64,000 bases of DNA, taken from an uncultured Eubacteriales bacterium (GTDB lineage Bacteria; Bacillota; Clostridia; Christensenellales; CAG-917). Shown here piece by piece: positions 28,683 to 37,449 of the stretch. The notes under the pieces were generated by a model, which did no database searches, was not told the DNA's origin, and was given only the letters and a program-made list of their open reading frames with translations. Numbering within the stretch: the stretch's first letter is position 1; each line of letters starts with the position of its first letter. Position numbers and translations under genes: made by a program. The stretch is from contig URIZ01000006.1 in NCBI GenBank assembly GCA_900548005.1, positions 11,262 to 75,261 of the forward strand, written 5' to 3'.

Positions 28683-30038
28683 ATGAAGAACAAGCAACCA
28701 AACGCAACGTTGAAAGAATTTGCAAAATACGTATCGGCAAACGTCATTGCCATGATAGGTATCTCTTGCTACATTCTCGCAGACACCCTGTTTATCTCTC
28801 TCGACATGGGGGACACGGGGCTTGCCGCGCTCAACTTCTCTTCTCCGACGTTCTCGCTCGTATTCTCGCTGGGTATGCTTTTCGGCGTGGGCGGCGCGAC
28901 CAAATTTGCCATACACAAGGGCGCAAAAGACACCGACAAGGGCAACAAAGTCTTCACCCACACCGTCATTATCGTGGGCGTGATTTCCTTGATATTCGTG
29001 CTTATCGGCGCGTTTTTGAACGGACAAGTGGCAAGCCTTCTCGGCGCAAGCGGCGACACCTACGAGCTTAGCAAGATCTACGTGCAGATCATCCTTTGCT
29101 TTGCGCCGTTCTTTATGTACAGCAACGTTTTTCAAAACTTCGTGCGCAACGACGGCGGCCCCAGACTTGCCATGATCGCAACGCTGTCGGGCAACCTGTT
29201 CAACATCGTTTTTGACTACGTGCTTATCTTCCCTGCAAAACTCGGCATGCTCGGCGCGGCTCTTGCAACGGGCTTTTCGCCTATCGTGAGCATACTCATT
29301 CTCTCCCTTTTCGTGATAAGGAAGAAAAACACCTTCAAGCTAGCAAAGACTCGATTCAGTTTCCGCACGCTCGGCGACATCGCAAGGCTGGGGCTTGCCT
29401 CCTTCATTGCAGAGCTGTCCTTTGGCGTGGTGCTGCTCATCTTCAACAAACTTTTCGACTCTATCGGCGGCACGATCGCAGTTGCGGCATACGGCATCAT
29501 CGTCAACGTCTATTACGTCACAAACGCGATCTTCAACGGCATATCGTCGGGCACGCAACCCATGATCAGTTTCAGCTACGGCGAGAGCGACCACAAAAAA
29601 ATCCGCAAAGTGCTGAAATACGCGCTTGTCACCACGGCTTGCACGGCGGTGATAATCTACGTCGCGCTGTTCTTCGGCGCGGGCGGCATTGCGCAAATTT
29701 TCAACAAAAAGGGTGCGCCCGAAGTGCAAAACATCGCAACGCTCGGCATACGTCTATATTTCATATCCGTGCTGTTTTCGGGCTTCAACTTGCTCTTCTC
29801 GTGCTATTTTGCAGCGTCCAACAAGGGCTTGTATGCGCAAATCGTCACCCTTATGCGCGGCATAATCACAATCATTCCCCTTGCGTTTATATTTGCAAAT
29901 CTTTGGAACATGACGGGGCTTTGGCTTGCAACTCCTGCGGCCGAGCTCATCACGCTTGCCGTCACGCTCACAATCTTCTTCGTCAACAAAAAAAAGAACT
30001 CCGTCCCCACCCAAGCTCAGCTCTACGTCAAAGAATAA
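28683..30038 (+). CDS. MATE-family efflux transporter (MepA-like)
   Basis: 451 residues with about 12 membrane helices in two similar halves, as in MATE sodium- or proton-coupled multidrug exporters. TTGGAGAA precedes the ATG at 28683; an earlier in-frame ATG lies inside the terminator. If the leader is a guanidine-IV riboswitch, the natural substrate may be guanidine or guanidinylated compounds (inference). Followed by a terminator. Confidence 0.93.
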   Translation: MKNKQPNATLKEFAKYVSANVIAMIGISCYILADTLFISLDMGDTGLAALNFSSPTFSLVFSLGMLFGVGGATKFAIHKGAKDTDKGNKVFTHTVIIVGVISLIFVLIGAFLNGQVASLLGASGDTYELSKIYVQIILCFAPFFMYSNVFQNFVRNDGGPRLAMIATLSGNLFNIVFDYVLIFPAKLGMLGAALATGFSPIVSILILSLFVIRKKNTFKLAKTRFSFRTLGDIARLGLASFIAELSFGVVLLIFNKLFDSIGGTIAVAAYGIIVNVYYVTNAIFNGISSGTQPMISFSYGESDHKKIRKVLKYALVTTACTAVIIYVALFFGAGGIAQIFNKKGAPEVQNIATLGIRLYFISVLFSGFNLLFSCYFAASNKGLYAQIVTLMRGIITIIPLAFIFANLWNMTGLWLATPAAELITLAVTLTIFFVNKKKNSVPTQAQLYVKE

Positions 30039-30076
30039 CGGCACGAAAAGCTCAATCGCAAATCGTATAAAACCAC

Positions 30077-30102
30077 AAAAGCACCGACAACTCGGTGCTT
30101 TT
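30077..30102 (+). terminator. Terminator of the MATE gene
   Basis: Stem AAAAGCACCGA/TCGGTGCTTTT with a CAAC loop. Confidence 0.85.
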
Positions 30103-30237
30103 CAAATTCATTTCAATTCTCATATCGGTTGCAAAACTCATATCGTTGTTCTTCATTGCAACCGTTTTACGTCATCTTGCGGCGTTTTCAACGTCATCTA
30201 ATAAGACGAAATTGCTTTGCATTGTTTGCTCGACAAG

Positions 30238-31167
30238 TCATTCAAACAATGTCGTTGACAAATATCTGTCCCCCGTGTCGGGGAAAAGAACGACTATGTT
30301 TTTCCCTGCGTACTCGGAGCGTTTTGCAATTTGCATCGCGCCGAAAAGTGCCGCGCCCGACGATATACCCACAAGCACGCCTTCGCTCTTTCCCGCTTCT
30401 CTTGCGGCGGCAAAAGCGTCTTCGTCACTGACGGCAATCACTTCGTCATACACGCTTGTGTCAAGCACTTTCGGCACAAAGCCTGCGCCTATGCCCTGAA
30501 TTTTGTGCGCGCCGCTCTCGCCCTTTGACAAAACGGGTGAAGACAGCGGCTCAACGGCAACGATTTTGACATCGGGATTTTTCTCTTTGAGATAGCGTCC
30601 CACACCGCTTATCGTTCCGCCCGTGCCCACGCCTGCCACAAAAACGTCCACTTTGCCGTCCATATCGCACCAAATTTCGGGCGCGGTGGTGTCATAGTGC
30701 GCTTTGGGATTTGCAGGATTGACAAACTGCCCTGCAAGGATACTTCCTTCAATTTGCTCGTGCAGCTCGTTCGCCTTGTCGATTGCGCCTTGCATGCCTT
30801 TTGCACCGTCCGTAAGCACAAGGCTCGCGCCGTATGCAAGCATGAGTTTTCTGCGTTCGACAGACATTGTTTCGGGCATGACGATGACCACTTTGTATCC
30901 GCGCGCGCATCCGACGCACGCAAGACCTATGCCGGTGTTGCCCGAAGTCGCCTCGATTATGGTTGCACCACTTTTGAGCAAGCCTTTGCTTTCGGCATCG
31001 TCGATGATTGCCCTTGCAACTCTGTCTTTCACAGAGCCTGCCGGGTTGAAATACTCGAGCTTTGCAAACACTTTTGCTTGCAGTCCGTGCGCCTGTTCTA
31101 TGTGCGACAACTGCATGATCGGCGTGTTGCCGACAAGCTCGTCAACGGACTTGAACACTCTTGACAT
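30238..31167 (-). CDS. cysK: Cysteine synthase A (O-acetylserine sulfhydrylase)
   Basis: 309 residues, PLP fold II. The PLP lysine lies in NPAGSVKDRVA, the substrate loop is EATSGNTGIG, and the phosphate-binding glycine loop is GVGTGGTISGVG. Makes cysteine from O-acetylserine and sulfide. Start 31167 has AAAGGAGT upstream. It stands alone; no T-box or cysteine-type leader was seen. Confidence 0.97.
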   Translation of the reverse strand: MSRVFKSVDELVGNTPIMQLSHIEQAHGLQAKVFAKLEYFNPAGSVKDRVARAIIDDAESKGLLKSGATIIEATSGNTGIGLACVGCARGYKVVIVMPETMSVERRKLMLAYGASLVLTDGAKGMQGAIDKANELHEQIEGSILAGQFVNPANPKAHYDTTAPEIWCDMDGKVDVFVAGVGTGGTISGVGRYLKEKNPDVKIVAVEPLSSPVLSKGESGAHKIQGIGAGFVPKVLDTSVYDEVIAVSDEDAFAAAREAGKSEGVLVGISSGAALFGAMQIAKRSEYAGKNIVVLFPDTGDRYLSTTLFE

Positions 31168-31273
31168 AAGCACTCCTTTCGGCACAAATCGCCGCTTGTT
31201 TTTATATCGCCATTTTGCACAATCGCAAGATAAAGCAATCGTTTTGGCTCAATAAAACTCGTTTTTGTGCAAA

Positions 31274-31894
31274 TCAACCTATTTCTCTGACATACTCGTC
31301 CGAGTATTTGCGGGAGTACGGCACGGGGTTTATGCGCTTGAACACCGCAAATGTGACAAACGAGCAGAGCACGCACCACGTTGCGTCCGTGGGCAAGAAC
31401 ACAGCGCATCCCACCATCCACGCTTTTGCCATGGACATGGGCGAGCCGACGTAGAAGTTGAGCATGAGATACATGTACATCACACCCACCGTGTAGCATA
31501 TCGCAAGCGCGCTGAATGCGCCTGCAAGCATACGCCAAATGTTGGGACGAGCGGAGTTTTTGAAGCCCCTTGCGATGTATCCGCACACCGGCGCGCCGAT
31601 CAAAAAGCCGAGAATATAACCGAACGTGGGTTTTAGCACATAGTATATTCCGCCGCCTGCCGTGAACACGGGCAAGCCTGCAAGCCCCATAATAATGTAT
31701 ATCAGAATGCAAAAAAATGCGTCCGTTCCGCCAAGCATAAGCCCCGCAAACATACAAAAGGCAAACTGCATGGACACCGGCACTATGCCGATGGGAAACT
31801 TGACGAACGCGCCCACAATAACCAGCGCAAGAAATATTGCGATTCTGACGAGCCTAACCGTTCTCGACAAAGCTTTTGATGAAGTTTTCAACAT
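31274..31894 (-). CDS. bioY: Biotin transporter substrate-binding subunit BioY
   Basis: 206 residues, six hydrophobic segments, with family motifs VKFPIGIVPVSMQF, YIIMGLAGLPVF and TFGYILGFLIGAP. Functions as an ECF-type S-component for biotin; the energising EcfAAT genes are not in this window. The ATG lies inside the last codons of birA (7-nt overlap), so the two are coupled. Confidence 0.95.
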   Translation of the reverse strand: MLKTSSKALSRTVRLVRIAIFLALVIVGAFVKFPIGIVPVSMQFAFCMFAGLMLGGTDAFFCILIYIIMGLAGLPVFTAGGGIYYVLKPTFGYILGFLIGAPVCGYIARGFKNSARPNIWRMLAGAFSALAICYTVGVMYMYLMLNFYVGSPMSMAKAWMVGCAVFLPTDATWCVLCSFVTFAVFKRINPVPYSRKYSDEYVREIG

Positions 31895-32658
31895 AGTATT
31901 TTCACTTCTCCGATGCGTAAATTCTCTATTTTCCCGTCCCCGTATCTCACGATAAGTCCGCAATCTTCGTCAATGCCGACAGCCTCTGCCGCGATCTCGG
32001 ATTGCTCGTCCTTGCACACGTCGATTTGCTTGCCGACGAGCATGGACAATCTCCTATATTTTGCGGCGACGTATTCTTTGTCAAAATCGTCAATCAGCGC
32101 GCGTATGTCGTTGACGATTGCCGCCACGATCAAGTTTGCGGCATTGTCCACACCGTCCGCCACGGCGCAAGCCTTGTGCTTGATTTCTTCATCGAAACCG
32201 CCATCTTTTTCATACAAATTGACGCCGATGCCCAAGACCACTTTGTCTATCTCGCCGTTTTTTGAAGTGGCTTCGCACAAAATGCCCGCGCACTTTTTGC
32301 CGTCCACGTAAACGTCGTTCACCCACTTGACAAGCGCGTTTTTGCCACAAATCGAGCGCACCGCATCGGCTGTCGCTATCGCGCAAATCGGAGTGTAAAA
32401 AGCAATCTCTTCCTGCGTTTTGGGTGTGATAACAAGCGAGAAATACACGCCTGCGTCCTTTGGAGAATAGAACTTGCGCTCAAATCTTCCGCGTCCTGCC
32501 GTTTGCTCTCTTGCCACGATCAAAAAATCACCCTTTTCGCCGCCTTTGAGCATGGCTTTTGCGCGCGTGTTGGTGGAGTCGAGCGAGTCGAAAACAAGCA
32601 CTTTCAAAGGCTTTTCAAGGCGTTTTTCAATTTCAAATCTATTTGCGGGCTGTTTCAT
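31888..32658 (-). CDS. birA: Biotin-protein ligase, catalytic form without HTH
   Basis: 256 residues. Attaches biotin to acetyl-CoA or pyruvate carboxylase subunits. Catalytic segments: FDSLDSTNTRAKAM, AREQTAGRGRFERKFYSP, LVKWVNDVYVDGKKCAGIL, LGIGVNL. The DNA-binding N-terminal domain of the repressor type is absent, so it cannot regulate biotin genes by binding DNA. The frame is open for 20 more codons, but the ATG at 32658 sits 7 nt after a TATAAT and fits the family start. Confidence 0.95.
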   Translation of the reverse strand: MKQPANRFEIEKRLEKPLKVLVFDSLDSTNTRAKAMLKGGEKGDFLIVAREQTAGRGRFERKFYSPKDAGVYFSLVITPKTQEEIAFYTPICAIATADAVRSICGKNALVKWVNDVYVDGKKCAGILCEATSKNGEIDKVVLGIGVNLYEKDGGFDEEIKHKACAVADGVDNAANLIVAAIVNDIRALIDDFDKEYVAAKYRRLSMLVGKQIDVCKDEQSEIAAEAVGIDEDCGLIVRYGDGKIENLRIGEVKILC

Positions 32659-32665
32659 TGCAAAA

Positions 32666-32674
32666 ATTATAACA
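32666..32674 (-). promoter_or_regulatory. birA extended -10 promoter
   Basis: Minus strand TGTTATAAT (TGn plus TATAAT at 32666-32671), 7 nt before the birA ATG with no Shine-Dalgarno sequence; the -35 is poor. Confidence 0.5.
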
Positions 32675-32715
32675 TCTTTCTTGAAAAAAGTCACAAAATC
32701 GCACAAAATGCTCAA

Positions 32716-32742
32716 CAAAAAAACGCCCGATTGCCGAGCGTA
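32716..32742 (-). terminator. Terminator of the ZIP transporter gene
   Basis: Stem ACGCTCG/CGGGCGT (one G-T pair) on the minus strand followed by seven Ts. Confidence 0.8.
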
Positions 32743-32763
32743 ATTTTTATCGTTTTTCTCTTG

Positions 32764-33636
32764 TCAGAAAGCAAACACAAACACCATAGAACATACGATG
32801 CCCACAAGCATGCTCACCGCCGGCACTCTGCCTTCTTCCATAAGTATGGATTGCGGCAAAATCTCGCAGAAAGTGACGTAGAGCATCGCGCCGCCCGCAA
32901 GTCCCATGCAAATGCCGCTTGCAAGCTGACTTATGCCACCCACCGCCAAGCCTATGAGCGCACCGACAACGGTTGCCGCGCCTGCAAGAGCCGTGAGCAA
33001 AATTGTCTTCCACCCCTTCACGCCGCCGCTTGCGAGCGGAGCGGAAATCGCCATGCCTTCAGGGATGTTGTGCACTGCAATGATGATTGCAACCAAAATG
33101 CCCGTCTGCGAGTTCGACGCACCCGACGCGCCGATTGCCATGCCTTCTGGAAGGTTGTGAAACGCGATTGCAAGCAACATAATAAGCCCTGCTTTGAGCA
33201 GCGACTTCTTGTCCACCGCCTGCACCGCCGCCGTATTGCCGCATGCGTTGGCTTCCATAAGGGCGTCGTTTGCCTCGATGACCTTTGTCTCGTGGTGCAA
33301 CTCTTCTATGCTCTTGTGCGTGCCTCGCATATTCTCGATGACGTCAAGCATTTTGTTCAAGCCGAAAATGATGAGCATACCCACAACAAGCGCAGATACT
33401 GCAATCAGTATGCCCGACTGCTCTATGGAGTTTTCTATCTTTGAATACTCCACGGCCTCGGGCAGCATCTCGAAAGTGACGACACCCACCATCACGCCGC
33501 CTGCAAAGCTGAGCACTCTGCCCATCACTTTGTTGCCCTTGTTTTTGAGCAACACGCCTATAATGCCGCCAAGCCCCGTGCCGACTATACCGGCAACAAG
33601 TGACAGCACCAAAATCAGAATTTGTTGTTTATCCAT
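32764..33636 (-). CDS. ZIP-family divalent metal transporter
   Basis: 290 residues, about eight membrane helices with a charged, histidine-containing loop (ELHHETKVIE). The paired metal-site motifs FHNLPEGMA and VHNIPEGMA in helices IV and V define the family, which imports zinc, iron or related metals. Which metal cannot be told; no metal-responsive operator recognised. Confidence 0.94.
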   Translation of the reverse strand: MDKQQILILVLSLVAGIVGTGLGGIIGVLLKNKGNKVMGRVLSFAGGVMVGVVTFEMLPEAVEYSKIENSIEQSGILIAVSALVVGMLIIFGLNKMLDVIENMRGTHKSIEELHHETKVIEANDALMEANACGNTAAVQAVDKKSLLKAGLIMLLAIAFHNLPEGMAIGASGASNSQTGILVAIIIAVHNIPEGMAISAPLASGGVKGWKTILLTALAGAATVVGALIGLAVGGISQLASGICMGLAGGAMLYVTFCEILPQSILMEEGRVPAVSMLVGIVCSMVFVFAF

Positions 33637-33750
33637 ATATTTCTCTCTCGGCGATATTATACATTGTCCGATGCGAATTTATCAATCTTTTTGACGGAAT
33701 TTTTCGGCGAAATTTGATTTATTTTTCACATTTTCTCGCATACTATACCT

Positions 33751-34593
33751 ATGAAAGCAACAAACCATATATGCATATGCGCGCAAGCGTTTTTGGCGGC
33801 GATATTTGCTGTTTGCTTGATGTTTCTATCCTCTCCGATAGGCGTTGTCGCGGCTGCAAATTCTATGCCCGACACCTGCCCCACGCAAGAGAAGGAGCAA
33901 TACAAGATGATAGCCTGCTTTTCCACCTACTACGGCGACAGCTCGCAAACTAGAAAACACAACATCGCGCTTGCAAGCCGCAAAATCGACGGCGCGGTGC
34001 TGTATCCCGAAGACGAGTTTTCCTTCAACGACACCGTAGGCGCAAGGACGATCGAGAGCGGATTTCAATCCGCGTATATCATTCAAAACGGCGAGTTTGT
34101 GGAAGGCGTGGGCGGCGGTGTATGCCAAGTGTCGAGCACCCTTTACAACTGCGCTTTGCTTGCCGACCTTGCAATCACCTGCGTGAGAGCGCACTCTCTA
34201 AAAGTGAGCTACGTTGCGGCAAGTTTCGACGCAATGGTGTCGTCAACAAGCGATTTGCGCTTTGTCAACGTGTCGTCTTCGCCCATAACAATCAAAATGA
34301 AAGCGGACGGCAAATATCTGCGCGCCGAGATGTACGGCGTTGACAAAAAGACAATAAAACGCCGCTCGCAAACCATCGAAAATCTGCCCTTTGAAATCGA
34401 GTATCGCGACGATCCCGACATCGAGCAGGGCAAGCAAGTCATAGACGTTTACGGAAAAGAAGGACTGCGCTCGCAAGGTTTTTTGGAATACTACGACAAC
34501 GGCAAGCTCACAAAAACCGTTCTCATACGCCAAGACACGTATTCGCCTCAAAAACGCATTGTTTTGCGCGGAGTGAAATCACCATTGACATAA
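33751..34593 (+). CDS. VanW-family secreted protein
   Basis: 280 residues. An N-terminal signal or anchor segment (about residues 8-36) is followed by the VanW domain with the conserved core IDGAVLYPEDEFSFNDTVG and GVGGGVCQVSSTLYNCAL. VanW proteins are envelope proteins of unresolved role named after vancomycin clusters; this solitary copy is no evidence of resistance. The end of the gene holds the -35 box for the next gene. Confidence 0.9.
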   Translation: MKATNHICICAQAFLAAIFAVCLMFLSSPIGVVAAANSMPDTCPTQEKEQYKMIACFSTYYGDSSQTRKHNIALASRKIDGAVLYPEDEFSFNDTVGARTIESGFQSAYIIQNGEFVEGVGGGVCQVSSTLYNCALLADLAITCVRAHSLKVSYVAASFDAMVSSTSDLRFVNVSSSPITIKMKADGKYLRAEMYGVDKKTIKRRSQTIENLPFEIEYRDDPDIEQGKQVIDVYGKEGLRSQGFLEYYDNGKLTKTVLIRQDTYSPQKRIVLRGVKSPLT

Positions 34594-34614
34594 AGGCTCG
34601 TTTGGCGGTATAAT
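34585..34614 (+). promoter_or_regulatory. Promoter of the phosphosugar mutase gene
   Basis: TTGACA (34585-34590, ending in the VanW stop region), 18 bp, TATAAT (34609-34614). Confidence 0.8.
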
Positions 34615-34643
34615 TTATACAATATCTCAACAGGAGTATTGTT

Positions 34644-36386
34644 ATGGATTATCAACAAGTTTACGAGCAATGGCTTGCAAGCGACGAGCTGACGAGCGAA
34701 GACAAACGCCGTCTGCAATCGCTCGGCGAAGACGAGAAAAAAGAAATGTTCTTCTGCCCCCTTCAATTCGGAACGGCAGGCATGCGCGGCGTTCTCGATT
34801 TGGGCACAAACCGCATGAACGTTTTCACCGTCAAACGCGCAACGCAAGGTCTTGCGCAATACATCAAGACTCTGGGCAAAGAGGCAATGGACAGGGGCGT
34901 TGTCATATCCTACGACACCCGCCGTTTCTCAAGCGAGTTTTCAATCAAAGTGGCAAAGGTGCTTGCCAAAAACGGCATCAACGCCTACCTTTTCGACACG
35001 GTGCACCCCGTGCCTATGTGCTCGTTTGCAATCCGTCATTTGAACGCGATCGCAGGCGTTATGATCACCGCATCGCACAACCCCAAGATCTACAACGGAT
35101 ACAAAGTGTATGGCGAAGACGGCGCGCAGATGTCGCCCGAATCGACAGATAAAGTGGTCGAATTTATAGACAAAACCCCGTATTTTGACATTTGCGAAGA
35201 AAATGCCGACATCACTGCGGACAACATCAAAGGGCTTGACAACGTGCTTGTCGCGCCGCATATCACCGTCATAGGCAAGAGCGTTGACAACGCATATTTC
35301 GACACGATAAGCAAGCTCTCGTTATCCCCCGCCGCCGTTGAAAAATTCGGCAAAAACGTCAAGATTGTCTACACTCCAATTCACGGCAGCGGATATATCC
35401 CCGTCACCACCATACTTTCAAGAATGGGCATCACCGTCAACGTCGTCAAAGAGCAGGCGCTCCCCGACACCGAGTTCTCCACCGTACGCGTGCCCAACCC
35501 CGAAGAAGCAGACACTCTCCGCCTCGGAGTCAAGCTCGCAGACGAGATCGGCAGTGACGTTGTCATCGGCACAGACCCCGATGCAGACCGTATGGGCATC
35601 GCAATCCGTGACGACAACGGCAAATTTGTCCTTCTCAACGGCAACCAAATCGGCGTTCTGCTTGCCGACTACATATTTAGACGCAAGACGGAAGAAAACA
35701 CTATGCCCCAAAACGGCGCGCTTGTGAAAACCATCGTCACCACCGAGCTTGCAAGAAAAGTTGCCACAAGCTATGGCGTGACCACCTTTGACGTGCTCAC
35801 CGGCTTCAAATTTATCGGCGAAAAAATCAAAGAATGGGAAGAAAACGGCAAATACACCTATCTGTTCGGCTTTGAAGAGAGCTACGGCTCGCTTGTGGGC
35901 ACTCACGCAAGAGATAAGGACGCAGTTGTCGCAAGCATGATTTTTGCCGAAATGATTTGCTATTACGATTCGATCGGCAAACGCGTCTATGACGTGCTGC
36001 AAGACATATACAAGCAATTCGGCTACTTTGTCGAAAAGGCAAAATCAATCACTTTCGGCGGTCTTGACGGCATGCAAAAAATGGCAGATATTATGACCGA
36101 AATTCGCTCCACTTCTTTCAGCGAGATCGCAGGCACAAAAGTGCTTGCGCAAAGCGACTTTGTCACTCGCAAAAAGACGTATGCGGACGGAAAGACAGAA
36201 GACATCACCCTGCCCAAAACCAACGCTTTCAAGATCCACCTTGACAACGGCGATTGGATTTGCGTGCGCCCGAGCGGCACCGAGCCGAAACTGAAATTCT
36301 ACGTTGCAACAAGCAAGCCCACGCAAGATGCCGCCACCGCCCTTGCCGACAGCTATCTCGCCTATATGGAAAACTTGGTGAAATAA
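34644..36386 (+). CDS. pgcA: Alpha-phosphoglucomutase / phosphomannomutase
   Basis: 580 residues, four-domain phosphohexomutase. Active-site serine loop ITASHNPKIYNGYKVYGEDG, metal loop GTDPDADRMGIAI, sugar loop GFEESYGSL and phosphate loop RPSGTEPKLKFY. Length matches the Bacillus PgcA type that interconverts glucose-1- and glucose-6-phosphate for envelope and glycogen precursors. AGGAG before the ATG. Confidence 0.93.
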   Translation: MDYQQVYEQWLASDELTSEDKRRLQSLGEDEKKEMFFCPLQFGTAGMRGVLDLGTNRMNVFTVKRATQGLAQYIKTLGKEAMDRGVVISYDTRRFSSEFSIKVAKVLAKNGINAYLFDTVHPVPMCSFAIRHLNAIAGVMITASHNPKIYNGYKVYGEDGAQMSPESTDKVVEFIDKTPYFDICEENADITADNIKGLDNVLVAPHITVIGKSVDNAYFDTISKLSLSPAAVEKFGKNVKIVYTPIHGSGYIPVTTILSRMGITVNVVKEQALPDTEFSTVRVPNPEEADTLRLGVKLADEIGSDVVIGTDPDADRMGIAIRDDNGKFVLLNGNQIGVLLADYIFRRKTEENTMPQNGALVKTIVTTELARKVATSYGVTTFDVLTGFKFIGEKIKEWEENGKYTYLFGFEESYGSLVGTHARDKDAVVASMIFAEMICYYDSIGKRVYDVLQDIYKQFGYFVEKAKSITFGGLDGMQKMADIMTEIRSTSFSEIAGTKVLAQSDFVTRKKTYADGKTEDITLPKTNAFKIHLDNGDWICVRPSGTEPKLKFYVATSKPTQDAATALADSYLAYMENLVK

Positions 36387-36432
36387 CAAAACACATAAAC
36401 AATCTTCGACAATTTTACAATAATAGACACAA

Positions 36433-36462
36433 AGAAACGCACCCGATTGGTGCGTTTCTTTT
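36433..36462 (+). terminator. Terminator of the phosphosugar mutase gene
   Basis: Stem AGAAACGCACC/GGTGCGTTTCT followed by Ts. Confidence 0.85.
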
Positions 36463-36477
36463 ATTATTCACATTCTA

Positions 36478-36753
36478 TTATATTCTTTGCAGAACTTCCC
36501 TTGCCATCCTTTTCACTTCATATCCTGACAAACCTATCGTATTTCTGCTAAGTCTATCTACATCCATCTTCAGAACTTCGTTTAACCAATCCGCTCTCTT
36601 ATCCGCTGCATTATGATAAACGGCAGTACGACTAGTATAGGTGTTAGTTTTTCTCCATGCCAAATGTGTCCTATCCACATAATCGTAATAGGCATAAGAC
36701 ACAAACCAAGATGCGCCCATAGTTTCAAGTCCTCTTCCGTATTTACCGTTCAT
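36478..36753 (-). CDS. Small protein of unknown function
   Basis: 91 residues, rich in aromatic and basic residues (GASWFVSYAYYDYVDRTHLAW), no membrane segment. An excellent ribosome binding site AAGGGGGAG precedes the ATG, and a strong promoter with a palindromic spacer lies about 160 bp upstream, so I consider it real. No family recognised. AT content and isolation suggest a recently acquired gene. Confidence 0.55.
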   Translation of the reverse strand: MNGKYGRGLETMGASWFVSYAYYDYVDRTHLAWRKTNTYTSRTAVYHNAADKRADWLNEVLKMDVDRLSRNTIGLSGYEVKRMAREVLQRI

Positions 36754-36806
36754 TTTTCTACTCCCCCTTTATCGGATTTTTCTTTCATTCATATTTCGTC
36801 TTGATA

Positions 36807-36881
36807 TTAAGTTTTATTAAAAGTGTATATCATCTCTCCTGATTTAAAAGCTATCAACAGTATATACAATTTGTGTCTCAT
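36807..36881 (-). CDS. Possible 24-residue leader peptide
   Basis: MRHKLYILLIAFKSG followed by EMIYTFNKT; hydrophobic centre, AGGAGAG correctly spaced before the ATG. It lies between the strong promoter at 36911-36939 and the 91-residue gene in a 312-bp gap. Could be a regulatory leader peptide, a tiny membrane peptide, or chance. Confidence 0.3.
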   Translation of the reverse strand: MRHKLYILLIAFKSGEMIYTFNKT

Positions 36882-36910
36882 CTTTCTCTCCTAATACATT
36901 TTCCCCGTAC

Positions 36911-36939
36911 ATTGTAATTAGGTAATACCTAATTGTCAA
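36911..36939 (-). promoter_or_regulatory. Promoter whose 17-bp spacer is a perfect palindrome
   Basis: Minus strand TTGACA (36934-36939), spacer ATTAGGTATTACCTAAT (8-1-8 perfect inverted repeat, 36917-36933), TACAAT (36911-36916). Repressor binding to the spacer would exclude RNA polymerase. The TTAGG...CCTAA form resembles DtxR-family sites (inference); no regulator gene is adjacent. Confidence 0.75.
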
Positions 36940-37065
36940 GATAAAAATTTAGCAATGCCTAATAATACACATATCATAAAGGTGTTGTCTTATTTAAAAA
37001 CTGTTGAATACCATTTTCTTTGGCATACTTTGCAGGTCGATACACAACTCTTTCATTTTTTAATT

Positions 37066-37380
37066 TTATTGAAGATTTGGATTCCATTGATATTTGTTCA
37101 AATCGACGTAGCCGTCATTGTCCACTTCGATGCCGTCCGCGCGCAAAAGAGCCGCTTGTGCATCCGCGCCGCCAAAGGCGAATGCAGGGGCGCATTTGCC
37201 AAAGCGATTGACCACTCGAAAACACGGGATATGTTCGGGATCGGGATTGAAATGCAAGGCATAGCCCACCGCTCTCGATGCGCGCGGTGAGCCGCAAAGC
37301 GCGGCTATTTGCCCATAGGTTGCCACTTTGCCGCTTGGTATTTTCTTGACCTGTCGATATACGACATCATAAAAACTCAT
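37066..37380 (-). CDS. MGMT-like (alkyltransferase-like) protein
   Basis: 104 residues covering only the DNA-binding C-terminal domain of O6-alkylguanine-DNA alkyltransferase: VKKIPSGKVATYGQIA, GSPRASRAVGYAL. The active-site region reads IPCFRVVN where repair enzymes have PCHRV; the cysteine remains but the histidine that activates it is phenylalanine. This agrees with short MGMT-family proteins that bind alkylated DNA rather than repair it directly, though retained cysteine leaves activity open. Confidence 0.88.
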   Translation of the reverse strand: MSFYDVVYRQVKKIPSGKVATYGQIAALCGSPRASRAVGYALHFNPDPEHIPCFRVVNRFGKCAPAFAFGGADAQAALLRADGIEVDNDGYVDLNKYQWNPNLQ

Positions 37381-37397
37381 AGTGCTTATATTGACAA

Positions 37398-37443
37398 AAA
37401 CGGCGGTTTATATTCGCATTGCGCCGATATAAACTGCCGTTTG
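37398..37443 (-). terminator. Terminator of the mrp operon
   Basis: Long stem (AACGGC, bulge, GTTTATAT against ATATAAAC, bulge, GCCGTT) followed on the minus strand by Ts. Confidence 0.7.
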
Positions 37444-37449
37444 TTTGTT

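Noticed and set aside
33751..34593. Vancomycin resistance gene reading of the VanW protein
   Set aside because: No vanHAX, ligase or vanRS genes are adjacent; VanW-domain proteins are widespread in Gram-positives without resistance.
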